A stretch of 64,000 nucleotides of DNA from Sphingobium lignivorans (GTDB lineage: Bacteria; Pseudomonadota; Alphaproteobacteria; Sphingomonadales; Sphingomonadaceae), in contig NZ_JACHKA010000001.1 in NCBI RefSeq assembly GCF_014203955.1, positions 1,488,001 to 1,552,000 of the forward strand. The letters are read 5' to 3'. Below the pieces are notes generated by a model that was not told where the DNA came from, ran no database searches, and worked only from the letters and a program-made list of their open reading frames with translations. Below are positions 8,327-19,985 of the stretch, piece by piece. Made by a program: the position numbers and the translations under genes. Position 1 is the first letter of the stretch; every line of letters begins with the position of its first letter.

Positions 8327-9316
8327 TCAGGAGGCGAGGCGGTCCCGTTTCATTCGCAGCGTCACGACCAGGCCGCTTTCCGCCCATTCGTAATCGATGG
8401 CACCGCCAAGCTGGCCCGTGACGCTGCGTTGCACCAGCTTGCTGCCGAAACCGTTGGTGCCGGAGGGCTTTTGCACCTCCGGGCCGCCATGTTCGAGCCA
8501 GGTCAGGACAATGTCCTCGTCTTCGGTGATGCTGGACACGTCCAACGTGCCCGTCGGCATGGAAAGCGCCCCATATTTCATGGAGTTGGTTGCCAGTTCA
8601 TGCACGACGAGGGCCAGCGCCGTCGCAGCCGATTCACCCACGCCCATGCGCTCGACCGCGACCCGGATGCGCCCCTGGTAAGCCCCCTTGTTCTCGTAAG
8701 GCGCAAGCAGGACCGACAGCAGATCGCCCAGCAGCGCGGCATTGCCCTGGCCCTTGGGGAGTGGCCGGACCAGATCATGGGCCCGCCCCAGTGCCGACAG
8801 GCGCTCGATCAACTCATGCGCCATCTCCTCGCGGGTCCTGGTCGAGTGCAACGATATCGTCGTGAGACCCGATGCAATCGCGAGGAGATTCTTGACCCGG
8901 TGGCTCATCTCCCCGGCCAGCAGCTCGTTGCCTTCCTGCGCCTGTTTACGCCCGGTGACGTCGAGGAAGATGCCGTACATCGTGCGGCCGACGATCCCGA
9001 CATCCTCTCCCTGCCCCCTGGCCGCGATCCAGCGCACCTCCTTCTCGACGAGGATGCGGAAATCGGTCTCGTAGGGTCCGAGAATTTCGCGTGTTGCCCG
9101 GAACGCCGACCGGACGCGATCCCGGTCCGCGGGGTGGATCCGGGCGGACAGCTGCTCGAACGTGACCTCGTCCTTCCGGGGCAGATCCCACAGCGAGAAG
9201 CCCGTGTCATCCATGGTGAACGCGTCGGTATCGACATTCCAGGCCCACAGGGCGACGCCGGCAGCCTGAATGGCCCGGTGCAGCTGTTCAGGTCGCCATT
9301 TATGGGCCTCGGGCAT
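8327..9316 (-). CDS. PAS-domain HWE-family sensor histidine kinase
   Basis: About 329 residues, no membrane segment, so a cytoplasmic sensor. An N-terminal PAS/PAC fold (ALWAWNVDTDAFTMDD, IHPADRDRV, GIFLDVTGRK) is followed by an H-box EMSHRVKNLLAIA carrying the phosphorylated His, then the N-box HELATNSMKYGALS and a W-x-E (TWLEHGG), the features that define the HWE subfamily. Such kinases are abundant in alphaproteobacteria and often feed general stress or light signalling through PhyR-type regulators; no partner is adjacent here. ATG 9316 is used; an upstream in-frame TTG at 9343 would add nine residues. It converges with the SDR gene. Confidence 0.88.
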   Translation of the reverse strand: MPEAHKWRPEQLHRAIQAAGVALWAWNVDTDAFTMDDTGFSLWDLPRKDEVTFEQLSARIHPADRDRVRSAFRATREILGPYETDFRILVEKEVRWIAARGQGEDVGIVGRTMYGIFLDVTGRKQAQEGNELLAGEMSHRVKNLLAIASGLTTISLHSTRTREEMAHELIERLSALGRAHDLVRPLPKGQGNAALLGDLLSVLLAPYENKGAYQGRIRVAVERMGVGESAATALALVVHELATNSMKYGALSMPTGTLDVSSITEDEDIVLTWLEHGGPEVQKPSGTNGFGSKLVQRSVTGQLGGAIDYEWAESGLVVTLRMKRDRLAS

Positions 9317-9518
9317 CTCTGAAGCCAAGATCGGTATCCTCAATGCTTTCGTTCAGACCGGCACAGTCGATCTGGGTTTCATCGGCAAAATCGGAAGATC
9401 GGCGAAGCGTTCCCGCGGACAGTCCGTTCACGTGAAGGGATGACTGGTTATATGGGGAGGGGTGGAACTCCCGAGCCGATGGACAGAGGTGCGCGATTGT
9501 GCCGGACCCGGCAAACGT

Positions 9519-10236
9519 TCAGTCGTCGGCCCGTAATTCCTTCAATCCGGTGCGGACTTGCGCTGCGGCTTCCATGATGACCGCCGGGTTGATGGGGCCT
9601 TCCTGGGACGCGAGACGGCTCAGCAGATGTTCGACCCGCCTCAGGCAATGCACGATCTTGGCGCGATCGATCACACGGCCGTCCGCCGTGTTCACGGTGG
9701 CGCCCAGGGAGGCCAATTGCTCCTCGAGGCGCATGCGCTGCGCGACTTCCCGCGTGAGCTGGTCCTTCAGTTCCCGCTTTTCCAGCACGCTCGTCGACTG
9801 GCGGCGATCCAGAGATGCATAATCGGTGCGGACGGCCCGGCTTGCGCGCGCGGCCTCCAGCTGCTTCTCGATGCGGGCCCGCAACGCGATGAAATCGATG
9901 GGCTTGGGAACATAATCGTTGGCGCCGGCCTCCAGCACGTCCACGATCGTGGTGGCCTCGGTCCGTGCCGTCAGCATGATGACGGGGAGGTCCGCATACA
10001 GCGCATTGGCGCGCAATTCCCGCAGGACGGCCAGCCCGGTCAGGTCCGGCATCATATAATCGAGCAGGACGATATCGGGGCGCGAAGCGTAGATTGCCGC
10101 GAGGCCGCTTCGCGCGCTGTCCGCGGATTCGGGCCTGAACCCCATGCGCGCGAGATGACGGCAGACAATCACGCGATTGTCCGCGACATCGTCGACGACC
10201 AGGACCACGGGTGGCTGGGCAGCGCCGGTTTCGGAA

Positions 10237-10259
<23 letters not shown>
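9519..10259 (-). CDS. response regulator with receiver and C-terminal coiled region
   Basis: 246 residues. The receiver domain covers residues about 17-135 with acidic pair DD at 23-24, phospho-acceptor Asp67 (IVLLDYMMPD), Thr98 and Lys119. Behind it comes a helical, charged segment (155-185) and a short C-terminal region not recognised as a DNA-binding or enzymatic output domain. The start ATG 10259 has GAGGAG seven bases upstream and lies within the end of the hybrid kinase gene (23-nt overlap). It is the last gene of the GGDEF-EAL/TonB/YfiR/kinase operon and is presumably phosphorylated by that kinase. Confidence 0.85.
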
Positions 10260-12498
<2,239 letters not shown>

Positions 12499-12501
12499 GG
12501 C

Positions 12502-13023
12502 TCAATCCTTGACCGCGCGTGCCAGGCGCAACAGCCGTGAGCTGAAGACCGCGCCGGCGCGGGCACCGGCGGTAAGGTTCACCTCGAAGCCGATCTGCCG
12601 GCCGAAGCTCACGATCGCGACGCTTCCCTGGCGGTCAAGAAAGTCCGATCCTTCGCCGATGAGCAGCGTCGCCGGGGGCGGGGCGTTGCCGGCGGGGCCA
12701 GCGGAGCCAGGCGCGACATAGGCAATCCGGCAATCGACGCTCCAGGCCGTCCGCTTGACGACCCTGACCTCCAGCCGCCCGCCTGCGACATTGCGGCCGT
12801 CATAGACCTGCAAGGCATCGGCAAGAGGTTCGTTGCCGGGGACGCACAGGACGACACGGCCGCTCGGCGGACGGAGGTCGACGAACCGGATGATGTTGTA
12901 GATGATCGCTGCCTTGAGATGCGGCGGTTCCGTGGCGGCGTGCGCGGACGAGGGGATCGCCGTCAGCGCGAGAGCCGCAATGCCCAGACCAAAGGGCTGC
13001 AAGGGGGGTAGGAAGCGCTTCAT
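12502..13023 (-). CDS. YfiR family protein (DUF4154)
   Basis: 173 residues with a signal peptide ending near SAHA (residue 29). The mature part has the YfiR/HmsC pattern: LKAAIIYNIIRFVDL near the N-terminus, VVLCVPGNEPLADAL, and the C-terminal block IGFEVNL followed by SSRLLRLA. Cys60 and Cys98 could form a disulfide. In Pseudomonas YfiR is a periplasmic inhibitor of the diguanylate cyclase YfiN. Here the gene lies directly between a TonB-dependent receptor (1 bp away) and a CHASE8 hybrid kinase. The likely role, by inference, is periplasmic control of that kinase. Confidence 0.85.
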   Translation of the reverse strand: MKRFLPPLQPFGLGIAALALTAIPSSAHAATEPPHLKAAIIYNIIRFVDLRPPSGRVVLCVPGNEPLADALQVYDGRNVAGGRLEVRVVKRTAWSVDCRIAYVAPGSAGPAGNAPPPATLLIGEGSDFLDRQGSVAIVSFGRQIGFEVNLTAGARAGAVFSSRLLRLARAVKD

Positions 13024-13024
13024 C

Positions 13025-15040
13025 TCAGAAATCCAGCGAGACGCGCAGCGCGACCGAGCGCGACACATAGCTGCGGGGTGAGGGATAAAGCTGTTGCGCG
13101 AATTCGATCCGGCGCTCGGTGAGCAGGTTCTGACCGATCAGGGACAGGTTCAGGCGCGGAAGGACCGCATAATTGATCCGCAGGTCGAGATCATCATAGG
13201 CCGGGATATCGCTGCTCGAAAGCGCGCCGACATGGCGCAGCCATGCATCGACTTCCAGATCGGGTCCGATGTCATAGCTTGCGCGCAGGCCCGACTGGAA
13301 TTTCGGCGACAGGCCAGCGACCGCGTGGCTGATCGAGGTGTCATCCTTCGTCTTGAACGAGAGATCCTGCAGCGATCCGGTGCCCTGCAGCCTGAGCCCG
13401 GGCAAGGGACTGAAGGTCAGCGAGGCTTCCAGGCCCAAGGTCCGGCCCCAGCCGATATTGGCGCTCCGATAGTCGAGGATCATGACGGGCGCGGGCGAAT
13501 AGCTCATCGACTGCCCGGTCGCCTCATAGCCGATGAGGTTGTGATAGCGGTTGTAGTAGGCGGCGATGTCATAAGTGAGCGCGCTGCCCAGACTGCCGCG
13601 CGCGCCGATCTCGAAAGCGTCGAGCCGCTCCGCGGACAGGGACGGCTGGCCCTGGACGCGCGCGAGCATATTGATGGGCAGGGGATTCATTGATGATCCT
13701 GCCGGCATTCCCAGATCCACATTGACGGATTGCTCGAAGCGGGCGGGCGTGCGGACGGCCCGGGACGCAGCGGCCCACAAGGTGATGGCGTCGCTCGGCC
13801 TGGCGAGCAGGCGAATGCTCGGCTGAAGCGCGAAACCGCTGATCGTGTTGTATTCCGCCTTGGTGCCGATCGAGAGCCGCAGGCGCTCGGGCATCAGCCA
13901 GACGTCCTCCTGGACGAAACCGCTGATCCACTGGGTGGTCTGCCGGGGGAGGGAGAAGGAGACAAAGCTGTCCGAGGATTCGAAGGAGTCGGTGGTGCGG
14001 CGATAATTCAGGCCCAGGACGAGTTCCTGCCGGTCGCTGCCCAGTCGGAGACTGGCATCGACATCCTGCAGCGCCCGGGTGACGTCCACGCCGAGCTCAC
14101 GCCGCCGGACCAGATCATAATAGGCCTGAAGGCTGAACTCGCGCTGGTCGCTCCACTGGCGCGACCAGCGCGCAAGGACGTTCGCGCCGGTGAAGTTGCC
14201 ATTGAACGGATAATAATCCGGCTGCTGCACGCGCGGCGGCGTCTGCAGCAGGTCCGCCACGAAATTTCCATGCTGGACGTCGCCTTGCAGCGTGACCGTG
14301 TCGCGGTCATTGGGCACGGCATCGAGCCGGAAACCGGCCTGGATGGCGCTCGAGCCGCTGCTCCATGGCTGGCCATCCGCCTTCGTCAGTCCGTCGAGAT
14401 CGCGAGCGGTCACATAAGCGCGGTAGCTGAGCCGTTCCCCGCTGCCGCCATAACGCAGCGTGGCATTGCGGGCGTCGCCGGAGATGAAGGCATTGGCCTG
14501 CCAGCCCTGCGTCTGGATACTGTCTTTCGTGATGATGTTGATGACGCCGTTGACGGCATTCGATCCCCACAGAGTCGCGCCGGGACCGCGGACAACCTCG
14601 ATCCGCTCGATGTCGGACAGGGGAACAAGCTGCTGGTCCCACAGCACACCCGAAAGACCCGAGACATAGAGCGAGCGGCCATCGATCATCACGAGCAGAT
14701 TGTTCGCGAAGCGCGTGCTGAAGCCGCGCACCGAGACGGCCGTCGACGCGCTGTCGATCTGCCCCACCTCCACGCCCGGCACGAGACGCAGCAGATCGGG
14801 GATGCTCTGTGCGCCCGAGCGCAGGATATCTTCCTGAGTGATGATGGTGACGGCCGCGGGACTGTCATTCACGCGCTGCCGACGCTTGGCGACCGAGGTG
14901 GATTCGGCCGTCAGCAGGTCCTCAAGGGAGTAATCGCTCAGGTCCTGCGCGTGGGCGCTTGCCGCCCCGAGCAGACATGCGCCGGCGAGGGCCGTGACGA
15001 CGAATAGCCGCCAGTTCGAGGATGGCCTGTTCATGATCAT
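13025..15040 (-). CDS. TonB-dependent receptor
   Basis: 671-residue outer-membrane receptor with a signal peptide ending at AHAQ. A plug domain follows (VTIITQEDILRSGAQSIPDLLRLVPGV, VRGFSTRFANNLLVMIDGRS, IERIEVVRGPGATLWGSNAVNGVINIIT), then a 22-strand-type barrel ending in aromatic-rich LRVSLDF. An early SLEDLLT segment is typical of the receptor subgroup found beside YfiR genes. The ATG at 15040 overlaps the GGDEF-EAL stop (ATGA) and the stop is 1 bp before yfiR. It may act as a surface sensor or substrate gate for the signalling operon; the ligand is unknown. Confidence 0.93.
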   Translation of the reverse strand: MIMNRPSSNWRLFVVTALAGACLLGAASAHAQDLSDYSLEDLLTAESTSVAKRRQRVNDSPAAVTIITQEDILRSGAQSIPDLLRLVPGVEVGQIDSASTAVSVRGFSTRFANNLLVMIDGRSLYVSGLSGVLWDQQLVPLSDIERIEVVRGPGATLWGSNAVNGVINIITKDSIQTQGWQANAFISGDARNATLRYGGSGERLSYRAYVTARDLDGLTKADGQPWSSGSSAIQAGFRLDAVPNDRDTVTLQGDVQHGNFVADLLQTPPRVQQPDYYPFNGNFTGANVLARWSRQWSDQREFSLQAYYDLVRRRELGVDVTRALQDVDASLRLGSDRQELVLGLNYRRTTDSFESSDSFVSFSLPRQTTQWISGFVQEDVWLMPERLRLSIGTKAEYNTISGFALQPSIRLLARPSDAITLWAAASRAVRTPARFEQSVNVDLGMPAGSSMNPLPINMLARVQGQPSLSAERLDAFEIGARGSLGSALTYDIAAYYNRYHNLIGYEATGQSMSYSPAPVMILDYRSANIGWGRTLGLEASLTFSPLPGLRLQGTGSLQDLSFKTKDDTSISHAVAGLSPKFQSGLRASYDIGPDLEVDAWLRHVGALSSSDIPAYDDLDLRINYAVLPRLNLSLIGQNLLTERRIEFAQQLYPSPRSYVSRSVALRVSLDF

Positions 15041-16626
15041 CGGGCCCGGGGGAGATAAGCGTTGGCCATGTAGGGCTCTTCAAGCCACGCCAGGAAATCG
15101 ACTTCATGCAGGGGCGGCGCAATCGCGAAACCCTGCAGGGCGTGGCAGCCCATGCCCCGCAACAGGGCTGCCTGGGCGGTCGTCTCAACGCCTTCCGCGA
15201 TCACGTCGAACCCCAGCCCCTCGGCGAGGTTGACGAAGGTCCGGACCACCGTCTGGTAATCGCTGCGGCCCACGATGTCGGTCACCAGCGTGCGGTCGAT
15301 CTTGATGCAGTCGATCGGCAGATGCAGCAGGCGGGCGAGATTGGAGTAGCCCGTGCCGAAATCATCGATGGCAATGCGGATGCCGAGGGACCGGATCTCG
15401 AGAAGGCGCTCGGCGAGAAGAGGGGAATCCTCCATCACCATCGATTCGGTGATTTCGAATTCGAGCAGCTCGGCCGGCGCATTGGTCTGGGCGAGGGACG
15501 CGCGAATGAAGTCGACGAAATCCGGCTGCCGGATGTCCTGCGCCGTGATGTTCAGCGAGAGGAGGCATGCGTTGCCCTGCTCTGCCCATTTGCGTGCAAT
15601 CCGCATGCCTTCCAGCAGGGTCCAGCGGCCGATCTCGACGATCAGCCGCGATTCTACCGCCAGCGGCAGGAAAGCGCCCGGTAGCAGGAGTCCCTGCTCC
15701 GGATGACGCCAGCGGATCAGCGCTTCGGCGGAGGGGCGCGTGTGCGGCGCCGTGGGCAGTTTGGGCTGAAAGGCGAATTCCAGTTCGCCCCGCTGTAGAC
15801 CCACGCGCAGCTCGGCTTCGAGGCGTGCCCGGGCCCGCGCCAGCTCGATGATCTGGGGATGGCAGACGCAGACCCGATTGCCGCCGCTTGCCTTGGCCTC
15901 GTGCATAGCAAGGCTGGCCTTGGCCATCAGCCGCTCAAAATCCTGCGCGTCCTCGGGCATGCGCGCGATGCCGGCGCTGGCGCTGATAGCCGCTGGCAGG
16001 CCCAGGCCGCCGAGATCGAACGGCTCCTCGATGAGCTGGAGGCAACGCACGGCAAGGTCCTGAAGATCGGAGGCGGGGACTTCACCGGCGATGAAGATGG
16101 CGAACTCGTCGCCCCCAAGGCGAGCGATGACAGGCCGGCTGTGCTGGGGATGGAGTTCGCTGAACAGGTCGGCCATCAGCCGGAGCCGGTCGGCCGCCAG
16201 CTGGAGCAGCCGATCTCCCTCCGCATAACCGAGGCGATCGCTGATCTTCTTGAACGAATCCAGGCTCAGTTGGATGAGGGATGCCACCGTAGCCCCGGCG
16301 GCACCATCATGGATCGCCGCTTCGACGAGACGGCGAAAGCCGACCCGGTTGGGCAGGGCCGTGGCGGGATCGGTAAGGGCGGCATGTTCGCTCGCCCGCA
16401 ACAGCGTCGAGACCCGCTCCATGAGCTTGGCAAGGGCGTGTCTCAGCGGCTCAGGCTCGACGTCCAGGTCTTTCCGGGGGTCGAAAGCCCATTCGCCCAG
16501 CGCGGTGTGCTCGATCATCTCGCAGGCGCGCGCCAGCCAGGTCTCGTTTGCTGGCCCCGGCGCGGGCAAGTCCATCCCGGCCGGTCGGACGGCGCTGCCG
16601 TCCCGGGGTATCTGGACCTGCTTCAT
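15037..16626 (-). CDS. GGDEF-EAL domain protein, probable c-di-GMP phosphodiesterase
   Basis: 529 residues from ATG 16626; no membrane helix seen. The GGDEF domain (about 80-245) keeps RLGGDEF at 169-175, but the upstream metal-binding Asp is Ser121 (LSLDSFKK) and the guanine-binding Asn is Ser129 (KKISD), so cyclase activity is doubtful; no RxxD inhibition site is visible. The EAL domain (about 270-515) keeps EAL at 301-303, LSLNIT, EFEITES, IDDFGTGYSNL, IKIDRT, IAEGVET and LQGF, so it looks catalytically competent for c-di-GMP hydrolysis. Start is uncertain: in-frame ATGs at 16662 and 16704 and a TTG at 16791 would lengthen it. First gene of the operon. Confidence 0.87.
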   Translation of the reverse strand: MKQVQIPRDGSAVRPAGMDLPAPGPANETWLARACEMIEHTALGEWAFDPRKDLDVEPEPLRHALAKLMERVSTLLRASEHAALTDPATALPNRVGFRRLVEAAIHDGAAGATVASLIQLSLDSFKKISDRLGYAEGDRLLQLAADRLRLMADLFSELHPQHSRPVIARLGGDEFAIFIAGEVPASDLQDLAVRCLQLIEEPFDLGGLGLPAAISASAGIARMPEDAQDFERLMAKASLAMHEAKASGGNRVCVCHPQIIELARARARLEAELRVGLQRGELEFAFQPKLPTAPHTRPSAEALIRWRHPEQGLLLPGAFLPLAVESRLIVEIGRWTLLEGMRIARKWAEQGNACLLSLNITAQDIRQPDFVDFIRASLAQTNAPAELLEFEITESMVMEDSPLLAERLLEIRSLGIRIAIDDFGTGYSNLARLLHLPIDCIKIDRTLVTDIVGRSDYQTVVRTFVNLAEGLGFDVIAEGVETTAQAALLRGMGCHALQGFAIAPPLHEVDFLAWLEEPYMANAYLPRAR

Positions 16627-17000
16627 CAGGCGTCGGCGCTGGAAGGGGCGGGCAGCACAGCCCATGCGGCAGCCGCCTCGCAGCGACCTGACGATCGGGA
16701 ACATGCTTTCGCGCAAGGGCGCTCGGCCGCAGGCACGACAACGAGCTGCGCGCCACGACAATGGTCGATACGCATCGGTACGGTCTTCCAATCTTGAACG
16801 GTCAGAATGACCTTGCTCGACAATCGGGCAGGCGGGAGGCGGGCTGCCCGAGGGGCGCGGCGTCGCGAACTCACTCCCTGCATATTGTCGGAAGAGAACG
16901 GAAACTATCCGTCTCTATCAGATGGCATCTCTAGTGAAAAACCCAAGATTTTAAAGTTTCTTATTGTAACATTTTGCAAAATGCCAGAAACGAATAAGTA
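16627..17000 (-). promoter_or_regulatory. leader/promoter region of the GGDEF-EAL operon
   Basis: This 374-bp gap may partly encode an extended N-terminus of the GGDEF-EAL protein (in-frame starts to 16791). The outer part (about 16905-17000) is AT-rich, contrasting with its GC-rich surroundings, and holds TTATTGTAACATTTTGC (TGTAAC at 16965-16970), resembling half-sites seen upstream of the adhesin and tpsB. A promoter for the operon is likely here. Confidence 0.4.
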
Positions 17001-17246
17001 TTAATTTCTGTTAACCATATCAATCACGCTTGATATTTCTTCGATGAGTTCGTGTAACGACTCAATATTTCGTTTAAACCTGGCGATATCCTCTTTTTCC
17101 TGATCGTCTGACGCTGATTCCAGGGGGTGCATAAGTTCAAATGTGCCATCGAGAATGCCGAGCTTGTTGCGCATGCTATGTTGCAGATCGTAAAGCTGCG
17201 CCTCCAACTGTGAACGTGAAGCTGAAGAATCGTCAGGCCGTTCCAT
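17001..17246 (-). CDS. small DHp/histidine-kinase-like protein
   Basis: 81-residue, mostly helical, strongly charged protein. Residues 21-32 (LQHSMRNKLGIL) resemble the H-box of histidine kinases, with His23 at the phospho-acceptor position, and residues about 50-78 would form a second helix, giving the outline of an isolated dimerisation/phosphotransfer hairpin. No ATP-binding domain follows. The start is supported by GAGGTG eight bases upstream of ATG 17246. It is divergent from a CheY-like receiver gene 136 bp away and lies upstream of the GGDEF-EAL operon on the same strand. Function is inferred from shape and neighbours only; it could serve as a phosphotransfer or phosphatase partner of a receiver. 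Confidence 0.7.
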   Translation of the reverse strand: MERPDDSSASRSQLEAQLYDLQHSMRNKLGILDGTFELMHPLESASDDQEKEDIARFKRNIESLHELIEEISSVIDMVNRN

Positions 17247-17382
17247 CTTATCACCTCATTTCCGTTTCTATTACCTCTGCAGTCCAATATGAGCGGCGGT
17301 AAGGGCTCGATTCCTGAACCATCAGGCGCGACGAGCCGGCAGCCGGTGCATTCATGACGGCTTCCCCGGATAGGATAAAGAC
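17247..17382. promoter_or_regulatory. divergent promoter region, DHp protein / receiver
   Basis: 136 bp separating two outward-facing signalling genes. It must contain promoters for both. No clear long palindrome was seen. Confidence 0.4.
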
Positions 17383-17796
17383 ATGGCGCAACCCCAAAGC
17401 GGGCGAAGACCGATTCAGATACTCTACGTGGACGACGAGGACGATCTTCGGCTCGTGGTGCAGCGGGTGCTTTCGAGAGAGCCTGACTTCGTCGTCAAAG
17501 AACTGAACAGTGGAATAGCGCTGCTGGAGCTTCTGGCCGATCCGGAGTGCAAGCCCGACCTGATCCTGCTGGACGTCATCATGCCAGGCATGGACGGTCT
17601 GGAAACGGCACGGCGGGTTCGCGTAATCGATAGCAAGCTCCCGATCATTTTCTTCACGGCCAATGGCGAACTGACGGACAAATGGCCCGCTGATGACGGG
17701 GCCATACTGGGGACGCTGAACAAGCCGTTCCACTTTCGCACGCTCGCCCAAGATATTCGCCGGATGTTCGACGGGGAAAGTCTCGAAAGCGAATGA
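17383..17796 (+). CDS. CheY-like single-domain response regulator
   Basis: 137 residues made of one receiver domain and nothing else. Key positions are the acidic group DDED at 17-20, phospho-acceptor Asp64 (LILLDVIMPGMDG), Thr92 (FFTANGE) and Lys114 (NKPF). Without an output domain it probably passes a phosphoryl group on or acts by protein contact. It lies 146 bp upstream of a histidine kinase on the same strand and divergent from the DHp-like protein gene, so both are candidate partners. Confidence 0.9.
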   Translation: MAQPQSGRRPIQILYVDDEDDLRLVVQRVLSREPDFVVKELNSGIALLELLADPECKPDLILLDVIMPGMDGLETARRVRVIDSKLPIIFFTANGELTDKWPADDGAILGTLNKPFHFRTLAQDIRRMFDGESLESE

Positions 17797-17942
17797 CCTA
17801 TAATGTTGGTTCCGCCCGTGGGAACGAAATCTCTCTTCGCGACTTCTGTCGTCAGGGACAAACGGATCACAATAAGTCGGAGACAATAACGCTCTGCCTT
17901 TGATGGTCGCCAGATCCCGCCATGTGGGGAGGGCGCTGAGCG

Positions 17943-19613
17943 GTGGAGCGCACGGCACAACAGGCAGAACGTTTGATCGCTGGGCGCAACTGGTGGCGCT
18001 ATGCAATCCATATCTTTTTCGGCAGCGTGATCCTTGCGGCCATTGCCCTGATCGGCTTCGCATTCGTCCGGACATCGACCGGCATCAGCCGGATTGCCGA
18101 GGAACTGACCCGGGCCGGCCGAACATTGACCCTGGTCCACGATATAGACCGGCTTGTGCCTCGCCCCGATCTTGCTCCACCCGAAGACGGGACATGCGAC
18201 GCCGGCAATGGCCGGCCTCCGCAAGAGAACCGGAGGATAGCGAATCTCCTTCAGCAACTGCGTGCCCTTCAGGCGCAGGAAGCCAGCCGTGAGGCCAGCG
18301 CGCCGATCGAGCGCCTCACGCAATTCGCGCCCCAGGCGAATTGCAGCGCAGACGCCGCCCGGCGGGCGGAAGCGGCCATCGGAGAGCTGATTGCGCTGGA
18401 ACGCGCTCGCACCAAAGAGCTGGGGCAGGACCTGCTGGCATTCGACCGAGAGCGCTGGAGCCGCTCCTTCGCTCTGCTCGGCCTGCTCACGCTCGCGCTC
18501 GTGACTTATGTCACGGCGACCCGGGCCTATCGACGCCACGAACGAAAGCTCATCGAGCGATGGGAATCTGCGTCCCAGCGGCATAATCTCGTGTTCAAGG
18601 GGGCCGCCAGTCCGCTCATGGTGGTGGATGCCGAGAGTCGGATCGAGGCGGTTAATCCGGCGGCCGAGCGATTGCTGGGCATCAGGAGTTCGGAGCTTCT
18701 CGGGCGTCCAAGCAGCAGCGTCCTGCAGCCCTGGAGCGGCGAGCGATCTGCCGCCTCAGAGGAATTTCCGCCCGGGTCCGTCCTGCCGCTTGGCGTTCAC
18801 AGGATGATGGTGGGGCAGCCGTCCGGCAAAGGCTTTCCGGTCGAGGTCGCGAAAACATCGCTGGTGCTCCCGGAAGGCGACCGGGCGCTGCTCGTCGTCA
18901 CCGATATTTCGGAGCGGCTCGAGGCCGAAAGGCGGCGCAACGAGTTCATCTCCACGGCCAGCCATGAGCTGCGATCGCCGCTCAGCGCGATTTCCGGTTC
19001 CCTCGGCCTGGTGCTGGAGGGGGACACGGGCGAACTCTCGGAGGATACGCGCGAGATGGTGGGCATCGCCAACAGTAATGCCAACCGGCTGATCCTGCTG
19101 ATCAACGATCTGCTGGACATCGAGCGGATCTCCAGCGGGGGTGTATCGTTCCGGCTGTCCGTCTGCGATCTCAACCCCTTAGCCAAAAGGGCCGTCACGG
19201 ATATGCGTCCGCTCGCGCGGGAGAAGAATGTCACGATTCGCTTGCAGTTGCCCGCTGAGCCAAGCGAGGCATGCGTCGACGACCAGCGGCTCCTGCAGGT
19301 TCTGGTCAATCTCCTGTCCAATGCGATCAAATTCTCGCCTCCCGACGGGGAAATCATTGTCGATGTGAGCGCTCATCCCGGCATCCACCGCGTCAGCGTG
19401 ACCGACAACGGACCGGGCGTGCCGGACGAACTCCACCCGCGCATCTTCTCGCGTTTCGCCCAGGCGCTTGGCTCGCGAGTGGGAACAGGCCTTGGCCTCG
19501 CGATCAGCAAGGAGATCGTGGAGCGGCTCGGGGGCTCGATCCATTGCCGGTCTCGTTCGGGCGATGGCGCCAACTTCTATTTCGACCTGCCGCGGGCCAT
19601 TCAGGCAAGTTAG
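17943..19613 (+). CDS. membrane PAS-domain sensor histidine kinase
   Basis: 556 residues starting at GTG, with GGGGAGGG about ten bases upstream. Membrane helices at about 24-44 and 174-194 flank a periplasmic helical sensor of about 130 residues. A PAS domain (about 213-325, MVVDAESRIEAVNPAAERLLG) is followed by HisKA with His341 (STASHELRSPLSAI) and HATPase_c (NLLSNAIKFS, DNGPGVP, GTGLGLAIS). No receiver is attached, so the neighbouring CheY-like protein is a natural partner. It stands directly upstream of the giant adhesin gene, suggesting, without proof, control of surface attachment. Confidence 0.9.
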   Translation: MERTAQQAERLIAGRNWWRYAIHIFFGSVILAAIALIGFAFVRTSTGISRIAEELTRAGRTLTLVHDIDRLVPRPDLAPPEDGTCDAGNGRPPQENRRIANLLQQLRALQAQEASREASAPIERLTQFAPQANCSADAARRAEAAIGELIALERARTKELGQDLLAFDRERWSRSFALLGLLTLALVTYVTATRAYRRHERKLIERWESASQRHNLVFKGAASPLMVVDAESRIEAVNPAAERLLGIRSSELLGRPSSSVLQPWSGERSAASEEFPPGSVLPLGVHRMMVGQPSGKGFPVEVAKTSLVLPEGDRALLVVTDISERLEAERRRNEFISTASHELRSPLSAISGSLGLVLEGDTGELSEDTREMVGIANSNANRLILLINDLLDIERISSGGVSFRLSVCDLNPLAKRAVTDMRPLAREKNVTIRLQLPAEPSEACVDDQRLLQVLVNLLSNAIKFSPPDGEIIVDVSAHPGIHRVSVTDNGPGVPDELHPRIFSRFAQALGSRVGTGLGLAISKEIVERLGGSIHCRSRSGDGANFYFDLPRAIQAS

Positions 19614-19985
19614 ATCGCGCGGATCAGCCGGTCGTCTCCTGCCACTGCCTGCCACCCTCTCCCTGCAGCCTCAGCGGCGGGGCGACGATTCCTGGGTGGA
19701 GATCCTGGGTGATTGTTGCCCCGGCAAGCCGATGCCTTCTCACCGCGGGAACCCCACAAATGCCTCACTAAACAACTGCGTGAAATGAGATCAGTATCTG
19801 CAAATGTAATATAATGTTACATTGATACTATTCTTATCAGTAAAGCGCATAATGTAACTAATACTCTCAATTAGGATTTTGTTTACGATGATGAACTAGC
19901 CGGTGCTCATAGATTTTATTTGGCGATCTACGAATAGGACCAAAATCCTATTCATCAAGATCTCCAGAACGCCAAGGAAGCACCT
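19614..19985 (+). promoter_or_regulatory. adhesin upstream region, AT-rich
   Basis: 372 bp without a gene. The last 190 bp are markedly AT-rich. They hold ATGTTACAT at 19814-19822, TGTAAC at 19853-19858 and an inverted repeat TGATA-N7-TATCA at 19823-19839. TGTAAC-type half-sites resemble OmpR-family binding sites. AAGGA lies about ten bases before the adhesin ATG. Confidence 0.45.

Noticed and set aside
15037..16626. Calling the protein a bifunctional cyclase/phosphodiesterase from intact GGDEF and EAL motifs
   Set aside because: The metal-binding Asp and guanine-binding Asn of the GGDEF domain are both Ser, so only the phosphodiesterase call is supported.
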